Part shown: positions 7,518 through 16,746 of the stretch, piece by piece
Numbering within the stretch: position 1 is the first letter of the stretch
Layout of the letters: every line of letters starts with the position of its first letter
From: Fidelibacterota bacterium
GTDB lineage: Bacteria > Fidelibacterota > Marinisomatia > SCGC-AAA003-L08 > JACNLC01
Direction of reading: 5' to 3'
Assembly: GCA_018657495.1 (NCBI GenBank)
Contig: JABHXA010000018.1
Coordinates: 1-41,743 of the forward strand
Length of the DNA stretch: 41,743 nt
Translations under genes and position numbers: made by a program
The notes under the pieces: generated by a model
What the model was told of the DNA's origin: nothing
Database searches by the model: none
What the model saw: the letters and a program-made list of their open reading frames with translations, nothing else

Positions 7518-7982
7518 ATGAAAACAGAAATCGAGAGAAAATTCCTGGTGATAAATAATAAGTATAAAGAACTCGCAGAGGGGACTTTTTATCACCAAGG
7601 TTATTTGAATTGGCAGAAAGAACGAATCGTTCGGGTCAGGAAAATTAATGATAAGGGTTTTCTTACCGTTAAAGGGATTACCATGGGTGCAACTCGGTTA
7701 GAATATGAATATGAAATTCCGGTAAATGACGCAAATGACCTGCTAAATGAAATTTGTGAAAAACCAACTATTCGAAAATATCGATTTAAAATACCTTTCG
7801 CTGGATTAATCTGGGAAGTTGACGAATTCCTCGATGATAACAGAGGTCTTATCGTTGCAGAAATTGAACTGGAATATGAAAAACAGACCTTTAATAAACC
7901 CGATTGGATTGGTGATGAGGTCACTTATGATCATCGTTATTTTAATTCAAACTTAATAAAAAATCCAATTAATACATGGTAG
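7518..7982 (+). CDS. CYTH-domain triphosphatase-like protein
   Basis: This 154-residue single CYTH domain begins with the hallmark EIERKFLV (E4, E6, K8: ExExK). It continues with the expected strands RIVRVRKI, GFLTVKG, RLEYEYEIP, KYRFKIPFAGLIWEVDEF and IVAEIELEYE. Small bacterial members hydrolyse inorganic triphosphate, and some make cAMP or act on thiamine triphosphate; simple triphosphatase is the usual activity. It follows the divergent CYTH-like gene with a 2-bp gap, and its last 7 bases overlap the annotated ATG of the next gene. Confidence 0.9.
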   Translation: MKTEIERKFLVINNKYKELAEGTFYHQGYLNWQKERIVRVRKINDKGFLTVKGITMGATRLEYEYEIPVNDANDLLNEICEKPTIRKYRFKIPFAGLIWEVDEFLDDNRGLIVAEIELEYEKQTFNKPDWIGDEVTYDHRYFNSNLIKNPINTW

Positions 7983-10273
7983 TTGAAAGAACTAAATATT
8001 TTACAAGTATTGTTTGTAGAGCTCTCCATAAAGGAGTAATAAAACTCTTTCTTGGATTAGTGATTTTGAGTCTATTATTACCCTCCGGGAAAGAAATATC
8101 AGGGGAAGTGACTCGAATAATAAACAGTGATGGCAAAACGAATCAGACAGTTTTTGTGGATTTGGACAATAACCTTATGATAGAAAATCCAATAATTGAT
8201 AATGTCAATCGCCTGCCTTTATTTCCCGGATTTGAAGATGATGTATTGGTAACGGCTACAGTAAACACACAAGATAATGGCCTTACTGTAATATTAAAAT
8301 ATGATGCTGGCATCGGATTCCAAAATATAACTATGCATGATGATGGTTTGAACAACGATGAGACAGCAGGAGATAATATATTTGTTGGTTTAATTCCTGC
8401 CCACACTGCCGGCATAATTGTACACTGGTATATTGAAGCATTTGATGATACTCAGCTTTTTTCATATTTTCCAGAGGGTGGTCAGTTTGATGCCCTCTCT
8501 TACCGGGTTACAGATTGGACACCCACGGCAATATTTGAATTACCTTTCCCAGAACCATCTGGTCTTACCTTTAATGCAAACACAGGCACATTATTTTCTA
8601 ATAATGACGGTCCAGAATCTGATATTTATGAGATTAGTAGTACAGGAGAATTGCTTTCAATAATAGATGTAAATGGATCTGATTTTGAAGGTATCACATT
8701 TGATGAGGATTCCGGGATCATCTATGTGGTAGAGGAAGAAAATTGGCTGGTTAAATCATATACCGTGGATGGCAATTATCTATCCGGTTTTGAAGTTCAG
8801 CATAATCCTGAGTCAAGCAGTGGACTTGAAGGGATAGTATTCAATCCATCAAATGATCATCTATATGTTTTACATGAAAGTGATCCATCTGAATTGATAG
8901 AATTAACTATTGATGGTGTGGAGATAAATCGGGTAGAACTTGATTTCTCACCGGATGTGTCTGGTCTGACCATTCATTCTGAGTGGCAAACCCTTCTTGT
9001 AGTAAGCGATGAGGGGTATTCTTTAAATGAAATTACTCCGCAGGGAGATTTTCTAAGATCCTGGTATATTCCTATTGATCAGGTGGAAGGTGTGACATTT
9101 GGTGCAACCTCTGATGTGATTTTCATGGTGGCTGATCAGGGCAATAAATTATATGAATTTAGCTTTTATTTTGATTCAATCAGTTATGCACCTGAATTAT
9201 TTATTAATGAAGTCCTGGCCAGCAATGATACAGGTTGGCAGGATCCAGATAATTTGGATGGCGACCCATTCGATGATTGGGTTGAATTATATAATCCAAA
9301 CGAATTTGCGGTAAATGTTGGCGGTATGTTTATAGCCGACAGCCACTTGGAACTGCATATGATCCCGGTAGGAACATCAGATACCGTAATACCTTCTTAC
9401 GGATATTTATTATTATATCTAGATAATGAACCGATCGACGGACCGTTACATATTCCAGAAAATCTTGCTGGTTCAGGAGATGGTATCTATCTATATGCTA
9501 CAGATGGAATAACCATTATCGACTCTTTGGTGTTTGGAGAGCAATTAACAGATATATCATTTGGTCTTTTTCCTGATGGATCTGATAATTTGATTTTCTT
9601 TCACAATCCGTCTCCAGGTACATCGAACTTCAGTGTAATTCCCGAACTTGTTATCAATGAATTTTTAGCAGTTAATAATACAGTGCTGATTGATACTGAT
9701 GAACTGAATGGAGATCCATATGATGATTGGGTCGAAATATATAATGCTGGTAATGAATCAATGAATTTAGCAGGAATGTATTTTGCCGATAATCATGAAA
9801 TTTTACATCAGGTGCCTGCCGGTTTTCCTGAAACGATTGTCGAATCCGGTGAATATAAGATTGTCTGGTTTGATAATGAACCTGATGAGGGGCCGCTTCA
9901 TATTCCTGAGAAATTAGCCGCTTCAGGAGACTCAATATTTTTGTATGACATAAATAGCATGGATTTACTAAACTTCCATCTGTTTGGAACACAATCAGCT
10001 GATATCTCAGAAGGCAGATTTCCCAATGGTTCAGAGACATGGCAATTGTTTGAAAGCCCTACTCCAGGATCAGAAAATGTCTTAGAATGTGAAAACGACG
10101 GAGATGCAAATATTGACGGAGCCGTTGATATCCTGGATATAGTAATTATTGTCGGATATATAATAGATTCTGTTGAGTTGACTCCAGATGGTTTATGCCA
10201 TTCAGATATTACCAATGACGGTACGATTGATATTCTGGATATTGTCACGGTTGTGGCAATGATTCTTGACTAG
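7976..10273 (+). CDS. secreted SdiA-regulated beta-propeller / lamin-tail / dockerin-like protein
   Basis: From the N-terminus: an unusually long basic leader and hydrophobic core (signal peptide, residues 1-37), an Ig-like region (about 80-180), an SdiA-regulated-type beta-propeller (about 185-400: EPSGLTFN, FEGITFDE, GLEGIVFN, VEGVTFGA repeats), two lamin-tail domains (about 408-545 and 553-690: LFINEVLASN / LVINEFLAVN with DDWVELYNP / DDWVEIYNA), and two dockerin-like repeats at the end (DILDIVIIVGYI, DILDIVTVVAMIL). The architecture is that of a cell-surface or secreted protein of unknown substrate. The start is uncertain. The ATG at 7976 lacks a ribosome site, whereas AAAGGAG at about 8030 sits directly before the hydrophobic core, where no standard start codon exists. 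Confidence 0.85.
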   Translation: MVVERTKYFTSIVCRALHKGVIKLFLGLVILSLLLPSGKEISGEVTRIINSDGKTNQTVFVDLDNNLMIENPIIDNVNRLPLFPGFEDDVLVTATVNTQDNGLTVILKYDAGIGFQNITMHDDGLNNDETAGDNIFVGLIPAHTAGIIVHWYIEAFDDTQLFSYFPEGGQFDALSYRVTDWTPTAIFELPFPEPSGLTFNANTGTLFSNNDGPESDIYEISSTGELLSIIDVNGSDFEGITFDEDSGIIYVVEEENWLVKSYTVDGNYLSGFEVQHNPESSSGLEGIVFNPSNDHLYVLHESDPSELIELTIDGVEINRVELDFSPDVSGLTIHSEWQTLLVVSDEGYSLNEITPQGDFLRSWYIPIDQVEGVTFGATSDVIFMVADQGNKLYEFSFYFDSISYAPELFINEVLASNDTGWQDPDNLDGDPFDDWVELYNPNEFAVNVGGMFIADSHLELHMIPVGTSDTVIPSYGYLLLYLDNEPIDGPLHIPENLAGSGDGIYLYATDGITIIDSLVFGEQLTDISFGLFPDGSDNLIFFHNPSPGTSNFSVIPELVINEFLAVNNTVLIDTDELNGDPYDDWVEIYNAGNESMNLAGMYFADNHEILHQVPAGFPETIVESGEYKIVWFDNEPDEGPLHIPEKLAASGDSIFLYDINSMDLLNFHLFGTQSADISEGRFPNGSETWQLFESPTPGSENVLECENDGDANIDGAVDILDIVIIVGYIIDSVELTPDGLCHSDITNDGTIDILDIVTVVAMILD

Positions 10274-10490
10274 AATGGAGTAATACATCCACGACGATTG
10301 GTTGGTAGTTACCATTTTCTCTTATAATCGATTTCAGATTCAATAATCAATCTCATTTAAATAGTTACTTTTCTGACTTTTGATATTGAAGAATCCTGCA
10401 ATAAATTTATTCATCACCACAACCGACAATTTGATGTTATCACCCAGTTGTTGGACAAAATATGTTAACTCAGTTTTTGAAAAGGAAAAA

Positions 10491-11189
10491 ATGTATATCA
10501 AACAATTATCAATCTGCTTGTTATTTGCTGCATATTTACATGCTGAGACTGGTTGTGAGTTACTCACAGCAGTTTCCCCGGTAGTATTTTCATATGATGA
10601 TGAGGTACCTCAACCTGGAGGGACAGGTACTATGGGAATTATTCTGTACAATGATTCAGATTCATCATGTTATAATTATCCTGGAGTCAGAATCACGACT
10701 GAAAGCGATTATATCAGTTTTACAAACTCAGGATCCTGTGAGGGGGAGAACTGTTTTGAATCCTGGTGGTATGGTATGGATGGGGGATGGTCGTACTTGA
10801 CTTTTACCGAATTTCTGATTTCTCCAGAAGCACCGGAAAACTATAATTTTCAATTCACCGCAGTTGCACTGACGCTTCATTGTGAACCCTACTGCCCCCC
10901 AGACAGCGAACCCTGGGAATGTCTTACCTGTCCAAATACCGAACCGGTACAGATTCATTTTGTCACTGGGGAAGCATATCCCAACAGGATGGGTGACGAA
11001 AATCTTGACGGTATGATAGATTTGCTGGATATTGTCAGAATTATAAATAACATCAACTCAGGGTATTATGAAAACCCTGATTATTACTATGGTCAAAACA
11101 TGGGTTCATATTTTGCAGATATGAATCAGGATTATTCAATAAATATCCAGGATATCGTTATGATTGTATCCCTAATTATGGCTGGTTAA
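10491..11189 (+). CDS. secreted dockerin-like protein, function unknown
   Basis: The ATG at 10491 follows an AAAAGGAAAAA ribosome site and opens a clean signal peptide (MYIKQLSICLLFAAYLHA). The mature part is cysteine-rich (about ten Cys, including CPPDSEPWECLTCP), probably disulfide-bonded outside the cell. It ends in two dockerin-like repeats (DLLDIVRIINNIN and NIQDIVMIVSLIMAG). An extended upstream open frame is possible but would place the signal peptide internally. It follows the lamin-tail protein on the same strand with a gap of about 217 bp. No enzymatic motif is recognisable. Confidence 0.8.
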   Translation: MYIKQLSICLLFAAYLHAETGCELLTAVSPVVFSYDDEVPQPGGTGTMGIILYNDSDSSCYNYPGVRITTESDYISFTNSGSCEGENCFESWWYGMDGGWSYLTFTEFLISPEAPENYNFQFTAVALTLHCEPYCPPDSEPWECLTCPNTEPVQIHFVTGEAYPNRMGDENLDGMIDLLDIVRIINNINSGYYENPDYYYGQNMGSYFADMNQDYSINIQDIVMIVSLIMAG

Positions 11190-11243
11190 GTCAGTATTGG
11201 CAGAATTCTCAATGAAAAAATAGGTAGTTTTTATCAGGATTAT

Positions 11244-11645
11244 TTATTCAGGTATTATTGTAACAATAATTTTTCTTCTTTTTCTAGGTCCGTCAAATTC
11301 ACAAATCATGATACTCTGCCAGGTTCCAAGCAGCAATTCGCTATTGTGAAATGGGACAGTTTCACTAGCGCCAACAATTGCAGACTTGACATGGGCGTCG
11401 CCATTACCATCGATTCTGTCATGACGAAAACTGCCGCGCGGTGCCATAGATTTCATGACATCAAGGAAATCGAGTGTGATATTCGGATCATCATTTTCAT
11501 TAATAATCACACCTGAAGTTGCATGCGGGACAAAGATATGACAAAGACCATCGTTGATATCTGATTCTTGAATAACATTTTCTATCAAATGAGTAATATC
11601 TAATAACTCTTCTCGGCGTGTTGTTGAAACCTCAATTGTTTTCAT
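11244..11645 (-). CDS. yjbQ: YjbQ / UPF0047 family protein
   Basis: This 133-residue single-domain protein contains HATSGVIINEND, a metal-ligand histidine region, and the UPF0047 signature NSELLLGTWQSI followed by FDGPRKRR. E. coli YjbQ has weak thiamine-phosphate synthase activity, but the physiological function is unsettled. Its start overlaps the end of the GH13 gene by 14 bp, so it is co-transcribed with it. It converges on the dockerin gene upstream, with a 54-bp gap. Confidence 0.93.
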   Translation of the reverse strand: MKTIEVSTTRREELLDITHLIENVIQESDINDGLCHIFVPHATSGVIINENDDPNITLDFLDVMKSMAPRGSFRHDRIDGNGDAHVKSAIVGASETVPFHNSELLLGTWQSIMICEFDGPRKRRKIIVTIIPE

Positions 11646-14600
11646 TTTCGAATTCCGTTTTATTAAGTTTATCGATAAAATATTTCCATTTATAACCGGT
11701 CTCTACAGCAAGATTATCAATCGATGTTATAAACATTAGCTGGTTTGTGAATATCATTTCTGATGGTGTATCTTCCTGGTCATCACATTTCAATCTGATA
11801 ATTTCAATAAAGGATGAAATAATAAGATAATTCGATAAAAACCTTTGCAGCTTATCGTAACCAAACCAGGTTGTACCTTCATACTCATTTACTTCCATGT
11901 AATCTTTTATAGTCTTGTTATCAATTAATTTTGAGAATTCTACAGTATCCAATGACGATTTGGGATTATAACTCAAAAGAAGAAAAATAATATTTAAGTC
12001 CAATTCATCAAACGGTATCGATTTATCAGGCAATTTAGCAAATCGAGAAAGACTCAAATCAAATAATAATCTAATTTCATTAATTGGAATAGACTTCAGA
12101 GAAAGTTTGTTAAACAAAAATGTAATTATTGCGGATAGGATAGTTCTGACTATTTCATTGCCAGGTAGAGTCAAATATTTATCATCCATTGAGTGTTTGG
12201 ACTTTTTAAATCTGGTAAAATCATCGAGAAATTTCAGAATCAATTCTGCTTCTCCGCCTTGTTTTTTATTTGAAATATCCAGGGAAAGGGCAGAGTCAAC
12301 TTGAGACATCAGCGAGTTAAATAAATTATCTATACGCTCAACGAATTCTGCTGTCTGATTCTTTTTATCAGAAATATCAATATCACTTAATTTAGTAACA
12401 AGGGCGGCTAATTCACGATGGACATTCCTGTATTTTGCTGACCGTAATTCGTCGTTCAAGTTTGTGACAGATGCCCCATCTAATACTTCGCACAATGATG
12501 ATACATTATTATTCTCATCATCGTCACAGGTTTCAGTAAAAAAGAACAGCTGGCATTGATATCCTGCTAAATCAGCGTAAAAACCGTTGTTAATAATATC
12601 AGAAGATTTTCGAATATAGTAATGCCCTTTGGGGTGATCCTTGAATATTAGAAATTTCTTATTTTTTCTGGAATCAATATTATCAATTAATGCAGTGGTG
12701 CCAAGGGAGTTACCTGATTTGTCACGGAAATATACAGAATTATGAATTCTTCCGGAGGTACGCTCCCAGCAGTTATTGAAAAATATAATTGCCGAGTCCT
12801 CTCCGATTCTGTTTGAATAGGCAAATACATTTTCATCAATCTCATTATTTTGATTGATAAAATCATAAAATCTAAAATTATTAGATTCTGAAAATAACCG
12901 GCGTTTTTTCATAATTGGGAAAACTTGCTGTTTATGTCTATCAATAAGCCCCTGATCAGGGTTTTCATCTTGGTAAGGCCGAGAGTATTCCATACCGTAT
13001 TTTTCTGAAAATCCTTCAATTTGACCATGGCCAAACATTGGCGTGCCCGGCATTGTAATCATCATCATAGTCACACCAAAATACTTGTCACCTTTGCCAA
13101 ATTGAACGGCGGCAGGTTCTTCATCCGGGTTATTTAGGAAATTGACAAATCGTTTGAGAATTTCTGGATCATACTCAAGTACATTTTTTATGGATTGCCG
13201 ATATCCTGAATTATCCTCCATTTTCAGCATATTCATAAAAGCGCTGTTATATACCCTGTGCATCCCTAATGTACGGACGAAGTATCCTTCCATCATCCAA
13301 AAGGCTTCGGCTAGCAAAAGCGTATCAGGTACTTCTGCAGCAATTCTGTCAACTACTTCCCGCCAGAACTCAACAGGGAAAATCTGATCAAATTCTGCTT
13401 TGTCGACGCCATGTATCGATCGCGAAGCAATATCACTGCCAGTCCCAGGTTGCGGAAACCACAATCTCTGGAAATGTTTTTTGGCAAGAGTCATAGCAGC
13501 ATCAAAACGGATTATCCGAAATTGCTTTGCCAAACCAATAATAGTCTTAATTACGGCCTCTCGCACTTCAGGCATCAAATAATTAAGCTGAGCAGTATCA
13601 TTCCAGGGCATGGAGGTACCATCATTCCCATGATAAATAAATCGGGTATCACCATTACGATTATCAACTCGTTTGAATACTACTGCGGCATCAGTCTGAC
13701 TGTAATAATGATCTTCCAGATAGATTCCAATATTTTCATCAGATGAAAGATTTTCCCCATTAAATGAATAGGATGGAAAAGGTGGGTGGTCATTCTGGAT
13801 ATACCATTCTGGGTGCTCACGGCTCCATTTTGAATCTATCCCGGTGTGATTTGGGACCATATCACAGGCAAGTTTGATTCCGCGTGAATTACAGCGATTA
13901 TCTAAATCAGCAAGGGAAGTATCTCCACCTAAATTCCAGGCAACTTTATAATCAAACAAGGCATAAGCTGAGGACTCTGCATCCTGATTACCGCATAATT
14001 GTTTTATTCTTTTAGACGATGGGCTTCGTTCCCAGATGCCAATCAGCCACAGTGAGGTGAATCCTGAATTAGCTAATTTATCCAATTCTTCATCCGGGAT
14101 GTCAGATAATTTTGTAAGTTTGCGATTATATACTTTTGATAACTGTACCAGCCATACATAAATATTTTTTGCCATAATTATCACATTTGGCATCCAATCA
14201 GCATCCTTACTGTATGCTTCGTAATCTTCATCACCAAAGGAAAGAATTTGTGGTGGACCAGGTCCGTCTCCCCGAAATTTGTGATCCTCTTTAAGAAAAT
14301 CAAGACCCCTGAGCATTTTCAGATTAAAATGTCCAAGGTGTTCACCAAGATTCTCCATAATCCATTGTAGCTGAGCGAGTATTGATTCAGGTTCATTTTT
14401 TGACGGTTGCTGGAAGACTTCAAATAAACTGAATTCAGTTTCATGTAACGGCGGGACTTTACTAAAAAATACGCCAATCGTCTTAATTAACTTAGAATAA
14501 GATTCATTTTGTGAATAGGTCTCATTAGAAAATAGCACATGGTATGGTTGATAGGCAGGATTCTCATTTTCAACCCATTGAAAAATAATCTCTTTCAATA

Positions 14601-15063
14601 TCCATGATTGAAACTCTGATTGAGCTATATTTTCGCTGATATATTTTTTGGATTCAATATCGCTAATATTTGTGTCTTCAGGTGGAAATTCTAACAGATA
14701 TTGTGTAAGTAGATTATTAATTTCATTTTCAGTAAAATTGGAATTGATGTCCTTCCATAATTCATGTAAACAGTCTGGATAAGATTTCTCCAGATAGCTT
14801 GACATCAGATTATGGAATATCTCATTGATTAGTCCGATAACATATAATTCACTACCATAAATCCCTTCTTTTGAATCTGGGCTTTTAACACCCTGCAGAT
14901 TATTTGCCAGCAAATGGGCAGATTCATAAGTGATATCAAGATAGTTTGAAAGTGGTGACAACTGGCGTTTTTCACCCAATATAGATAATGCCTTTGAGGA
15001 TATATGGAATTTCATGATCGGTAAATTGTATTTTTCTATTTTATTCGTTCGGTAAAATTGCAT
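11632..15063 (-). CDS. very large GH13 alpha-amylase-family protein with N- and C-terminal extensions
   Basis: The core (about 330-780) has GH13 region I DMVPNHTG (401-408), the nucleophile in RFDAAMTLAKKH (D521), the acid/base in LLLAEAFW (E586) and the third acidic residue in FLNNPDEEP (about D647). All three catalytic carboxylates are therefore in place. The protein lacks a signal peptide, so it acts in the cytoplasm, probably on alpha-glucans such as glycogen or maltodextrins. It is 1143 residues, far longer than a simple amylase: about 320 residues precede the barrel and about 300 largely helical residues follow, and I do not recognise either part. It is first in an operon with yjbQ. The ATG at 15063 and a methionine at residue 17 are both possible starts. 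Confidence 0.88.
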   Translation of the reverse strand: MQFYRTNKIEKYNLPIMKFHISSKALSILGEKRQLSPLSNYLDITYESAHLLANNLQGVKSPDSKEGIYGSELYVIGLINEIFHNLMSSYLEKSYPDCLHELWKDINSNFTENEINNLLTQYLLEFPPEDTNISDIESKKYISENIAQSEFQSWILKEIIFQWVENENPAYQPYHVLFSNETYSQNESYSKLIKTIGVFFSKVPPLHETEFSLFEVFQQPSKNEPESILAQLQWIMENLGEHLGHFNLKMLRGLDFLKEDHKFRGDGPGPPQILSFGDEDYEAYSKDADWMPNVIIMAKNIYVWLVQLSKVYNRKLTKLSDIPDEELDKLANSGFTSLWLIGIWERSPSSKRIKQLCGNQDAESSAYALFDYKVAWNLGGDTSLADLDNRCNSRGIKLACDMVPNHTGIDSKWSREHPEWYIQNDHPPFPSYSFNGENLSSDENIGIYLEDHYYSQTDAAVVFKRVDNRNGDTRFIYHGNDGTSMPWNDTAQLNYLMPEVREAVIKTIIGLAKQFRIIRFDAAMTLAKKHFQRLWFPQPGTGSDIASRSIHGVDKAEFDQIFPVEFWREVVDRIAAEVPDTLLLAEAFWMMEGYFVRTLGMHRVYNSAFMNMLKMEDNSGYRQSIKNVLEYDPEILKRFVNFLNNPDEEPAAVQFGKGDKYFGVTMMMITMPGTPMFGHGQIEGFSEKYGMEYSRPYQDENPDQGLIDRHKQQVFPIMKKRRLFSESNNFRFYDFINQNNEIDENVFAYSNRIGEDSAIIFFNNCWERTSGRIHNSVYFRDKSGNSLGTTALIDNIDSRKNKKFLIFKDHPKGHYYIRKSSDIINNGFYADLAGYQCQLFFFTETCDDDENNNVSSLCEVLDGASVTNLNDELRSAKYRNVHRELAALVTKLSDIDISDKKNQTAEFVERIDNLFNSLMSQVDSALSLDISNKKQGGEAELILKFLDDFTRFKKSKHSMDDKYLTLPGNEIVRTILSAIITFLFNKLSLKSIPINEIRLLFDLSLSRFAKLPDKSIPFDELDLNIIFLLLSYNPKSSLDTVEFSKLIDNKTIKDYMEVNEYEGTTWFGYDKLQRFLSNYLIISSFIEIIRLKCDDQEDTPSEMIFTNQLMFITSIDNLAVETGYKWKYFIDKLNKTEFENENN

Positions 15064-15210
15064 TTAATAAATTCACTCACGTAACTACTTTTTAATAAAA
15101 TTGACAATCTGGCTAAAAAAGGTTATGGAGGATGGTCAATAGCAAGAATTTAGAATCTATTTATTTTTCAATTATGTGGCAATTCAAATAAATATGAATT
15201 ATTAATTATG
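15064..15210. other. promoter-side spacer upstream of the GH13 gene
   Basis: AT-rich spacer between the minus-strand GH13 gene and the repeat unit. It should hold the GH13 promoter, but I see no convincing -35/-10 pair. Confidence 0.4.
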
Positions 15211-15407
15211 CATCATAAAAAATGTCGGGTGAACATCTCTGTATTTCTTACGCCCAGCCCTGTTTTGTTGGCGATTCAAATATTATTTGGCTATCGAAAA
15301 ATCAATCCCCAGCCTAAAGGACTGGTCTATGGACCCCAAATCCAGGATTCTCTAGTAATAGAAAACAATCCGGATTCTTGAGAAAATAAATTGTACTTGG
15401 GATCTAT

Positions 15408-15485
15408 AGCATATCCCTTCAGGGTTATGTAAAAAAACACAAAAAGAGGCAACAAGGTTTCCAAAGCATAGCCCTTCAGGGTTAT
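15408..15485. repeat. palindromic REP-like hairpins, module 1 (two copies)
   Basis: Copies at 15410-15429 (CATATCCCTTCAGGGTTATG) and 15467-15485. Each is an imperfect palindrome with a 2-nt loop: CATAGCCCT folds on AGGGTTATG with one G-T pair in the best copies. Confidence 0.8.
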
Positions 15486-15598
15486 AAATTAAATTAAAAA
15501 ATATTGCATTTCACGATTTGGGGAAAATAAAATTATTTATTACACCACAAAGCAAACGTCGCAGTAATTTCGCATTATGTTAAATTGAAGGATTACAT

Positions 15599-16003
15599 AT
15601 GAAAACTTATAATAAGATCTGGCTACACTTTGTGTGGTCGACTAAAAACCGCGAACGATTAATCACCAACAGCTTAAAGTTTAAACTTATTCATCATATC
15701 AAAGAATATGGTGAAAAAAATGACATACGCGTTGATACCATTAACGGTGATATGGATCATATTCATCTTTTAGTAAAAATGAAACCCATTCAATCACCTT
15801 CAGAAATCGCCAACCAACTTAAAGGGGAACCGTCAAATTGGATTAATAAGATGAAATTTTTAGAGACCGATTTTGCTTGGCAGAGTGGTTTTGCAGTTTT
15901 TTCAGTTTCTGAATCATTTGTCAATAAAATTAGACAATATATTAAGAATCAAGAGGTGCATCACAGACATGTAAGTTATTTGGAAGAACTAGATAATATA
16001 TAA
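15599..16003 (+). CDS. REP-associated / IS200-like tyrosine (Y1, HUH) transposase
   Basis: This 134-residue single-strand DNA transposase of the IS200/IS605 TnpA superfamily has the N-terminal WLHFVWSTKNR, the HUH motif DHIHLLV (H54, H56) and the nucleophilic tyrosine Y114 in KIRQYIKNQEVHHRH. WQSGFAVFSVS before the tyrosine is typical of the RAYT subgroup. The gene looks complete, with a GAAGGA ribosome site. It is flanked on both sides by the CCCTTCAGGG hairpins, its likely recognition sequences. No tnpB or IscB accessory gene is present. Confidence 0.93.
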   Translation: MKTYNKIWLHFVWSTKNRERLITNSLKFKLIHHIKEYGEKNDIRVDTINGDMDHIHLLVKMKPIQSPSEIANQLKGEPSNWINKMKFLETDFAWQSGFAVFSVSESFVNKIRQYIKNQEVHHRHVSYLEELDNI

Positions 16004-16104
16004 AATATGTTAAAAAGTGTGGTCCATGATTCAGAATCACTATTCATATTTCACAGAAAACAATCCAAATTCTCGAGAAAATAGATTGTACTTGGGTTCT
16101 ATAG

Positions 16105-16184
16105 CATAGCCCTTCAGGGTTATGTAAAAATAAAACCCAAAAAGATGCAACAAGGGTTCTATAGCATAGCCCTTCAGGGTTATG
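16105..16184. repeat. palindromic REP-like hairpins, module 2 (two copies)
   Basis: CATAGCCCTTCAGGGTTATG occurs identically at 16105-16124 and 16165-16184. The copies are separated by a spacer (AAAACCCAAAAAGATG...) that recurs in module 3. Confidence 0.85.
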
Positions 16185-16419
16185 TAAATAATATTTTGAA
16201 AATAGATTGTAATACAGAATTGTTGACGTTTTATCTCCAATGCTTTGACTAGAAATCAGACCAAATTCAATTTGTTGGATATTAAACGAATATAAATCCC
16301 TCAAAAAAATCATTTTCCCAGCCCTAAAGGACTGGTCTATGGACCCCAATTATAAGTTTTTGTGATTTAGAAAACCATCCATCCTCATAAGGGAATAACC
16401 TTTAACAATAGTTCCAAGG

Positions 16420-16559
16420 CATAGCCCTTCAGGGTTATGTAAAAATAAAACCCAAAAAGATGTAACAAGGATTCTATAGCATAGCCCTTCGGTGTAATGT
16501 AAATAATATTTTGAAAATAATTTATCATAATACTCCCAGTACATAACTCTTCAGTATTG
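16420..16559. repeat. palindromic REP-like hairpins, module 3 (one intact, two degenerate copies)
   Basis: An intact copy is at 16420-16439. A copy with a damaged right arm (CCCTTCGGTGTAATG) is at 16480-16499. A further decayed copy (CATAACTCTTCAGTATTG) is at 16542-16559. Confidence 0.75.
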
Positions 16560-16746
16560 CGAATTAAGAACCACATCATAAAAAATGTCGGGTGAACATC
16601 ATTATTTGAATTAATAGTACTTCTGTCATATTCCGTTACAGAATATTGTAAAAAGCTTTGAGGTATGAATATTAAATTTGGTGGATTCAAAACAATTGAG
16701 TTAAACAGTTTGAATTCCAATCCATGATAATTAGGAGTTATCCAAT

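Larger units (their letters stand above)
15211..16600. mobile_element. REP/RAYT-type repeat unit bounded by 27-bp direct repeats
   Basis: An identical 27-bp sequence ending ATGTCGGGTGAACATC lies at 15211-15237 and 16574-16600. Inside are two copies of a 25-bp sequence (TAAAGGACTGGTCTATGGAC..., 15315-15339 and 16325-16349) and a module of about 85-125 bp present at about 15361-15485, 16056-16208 and 16412-16520, each with two hairpins built on CCCTTCAGGG. The transposase gene sits between modules 1 and 2. The pattern is that of a REP-associated tyrosine transposase with its palindromic targets. Confidence 0.7.

Noticed and set aside
10380..10490. Earlier start for the Cys-rich dockerin protein
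   Set aside because: It would place the signal peptide internally; the ATG at 10491 has a good ribosome site.
15400..16560. CRISPR array
   Set aside because: The repeats are palindromic, irregularly spaced, with repeated rather than unique spacers, and belong to a REP-type transposase; no cas genes.
16040..16720. Short minus-strand frames with repeated peptides such as HNPEGLCYR
   Set aside because: These peptides are translations of the hairpin repeats in different frames, not proteins.
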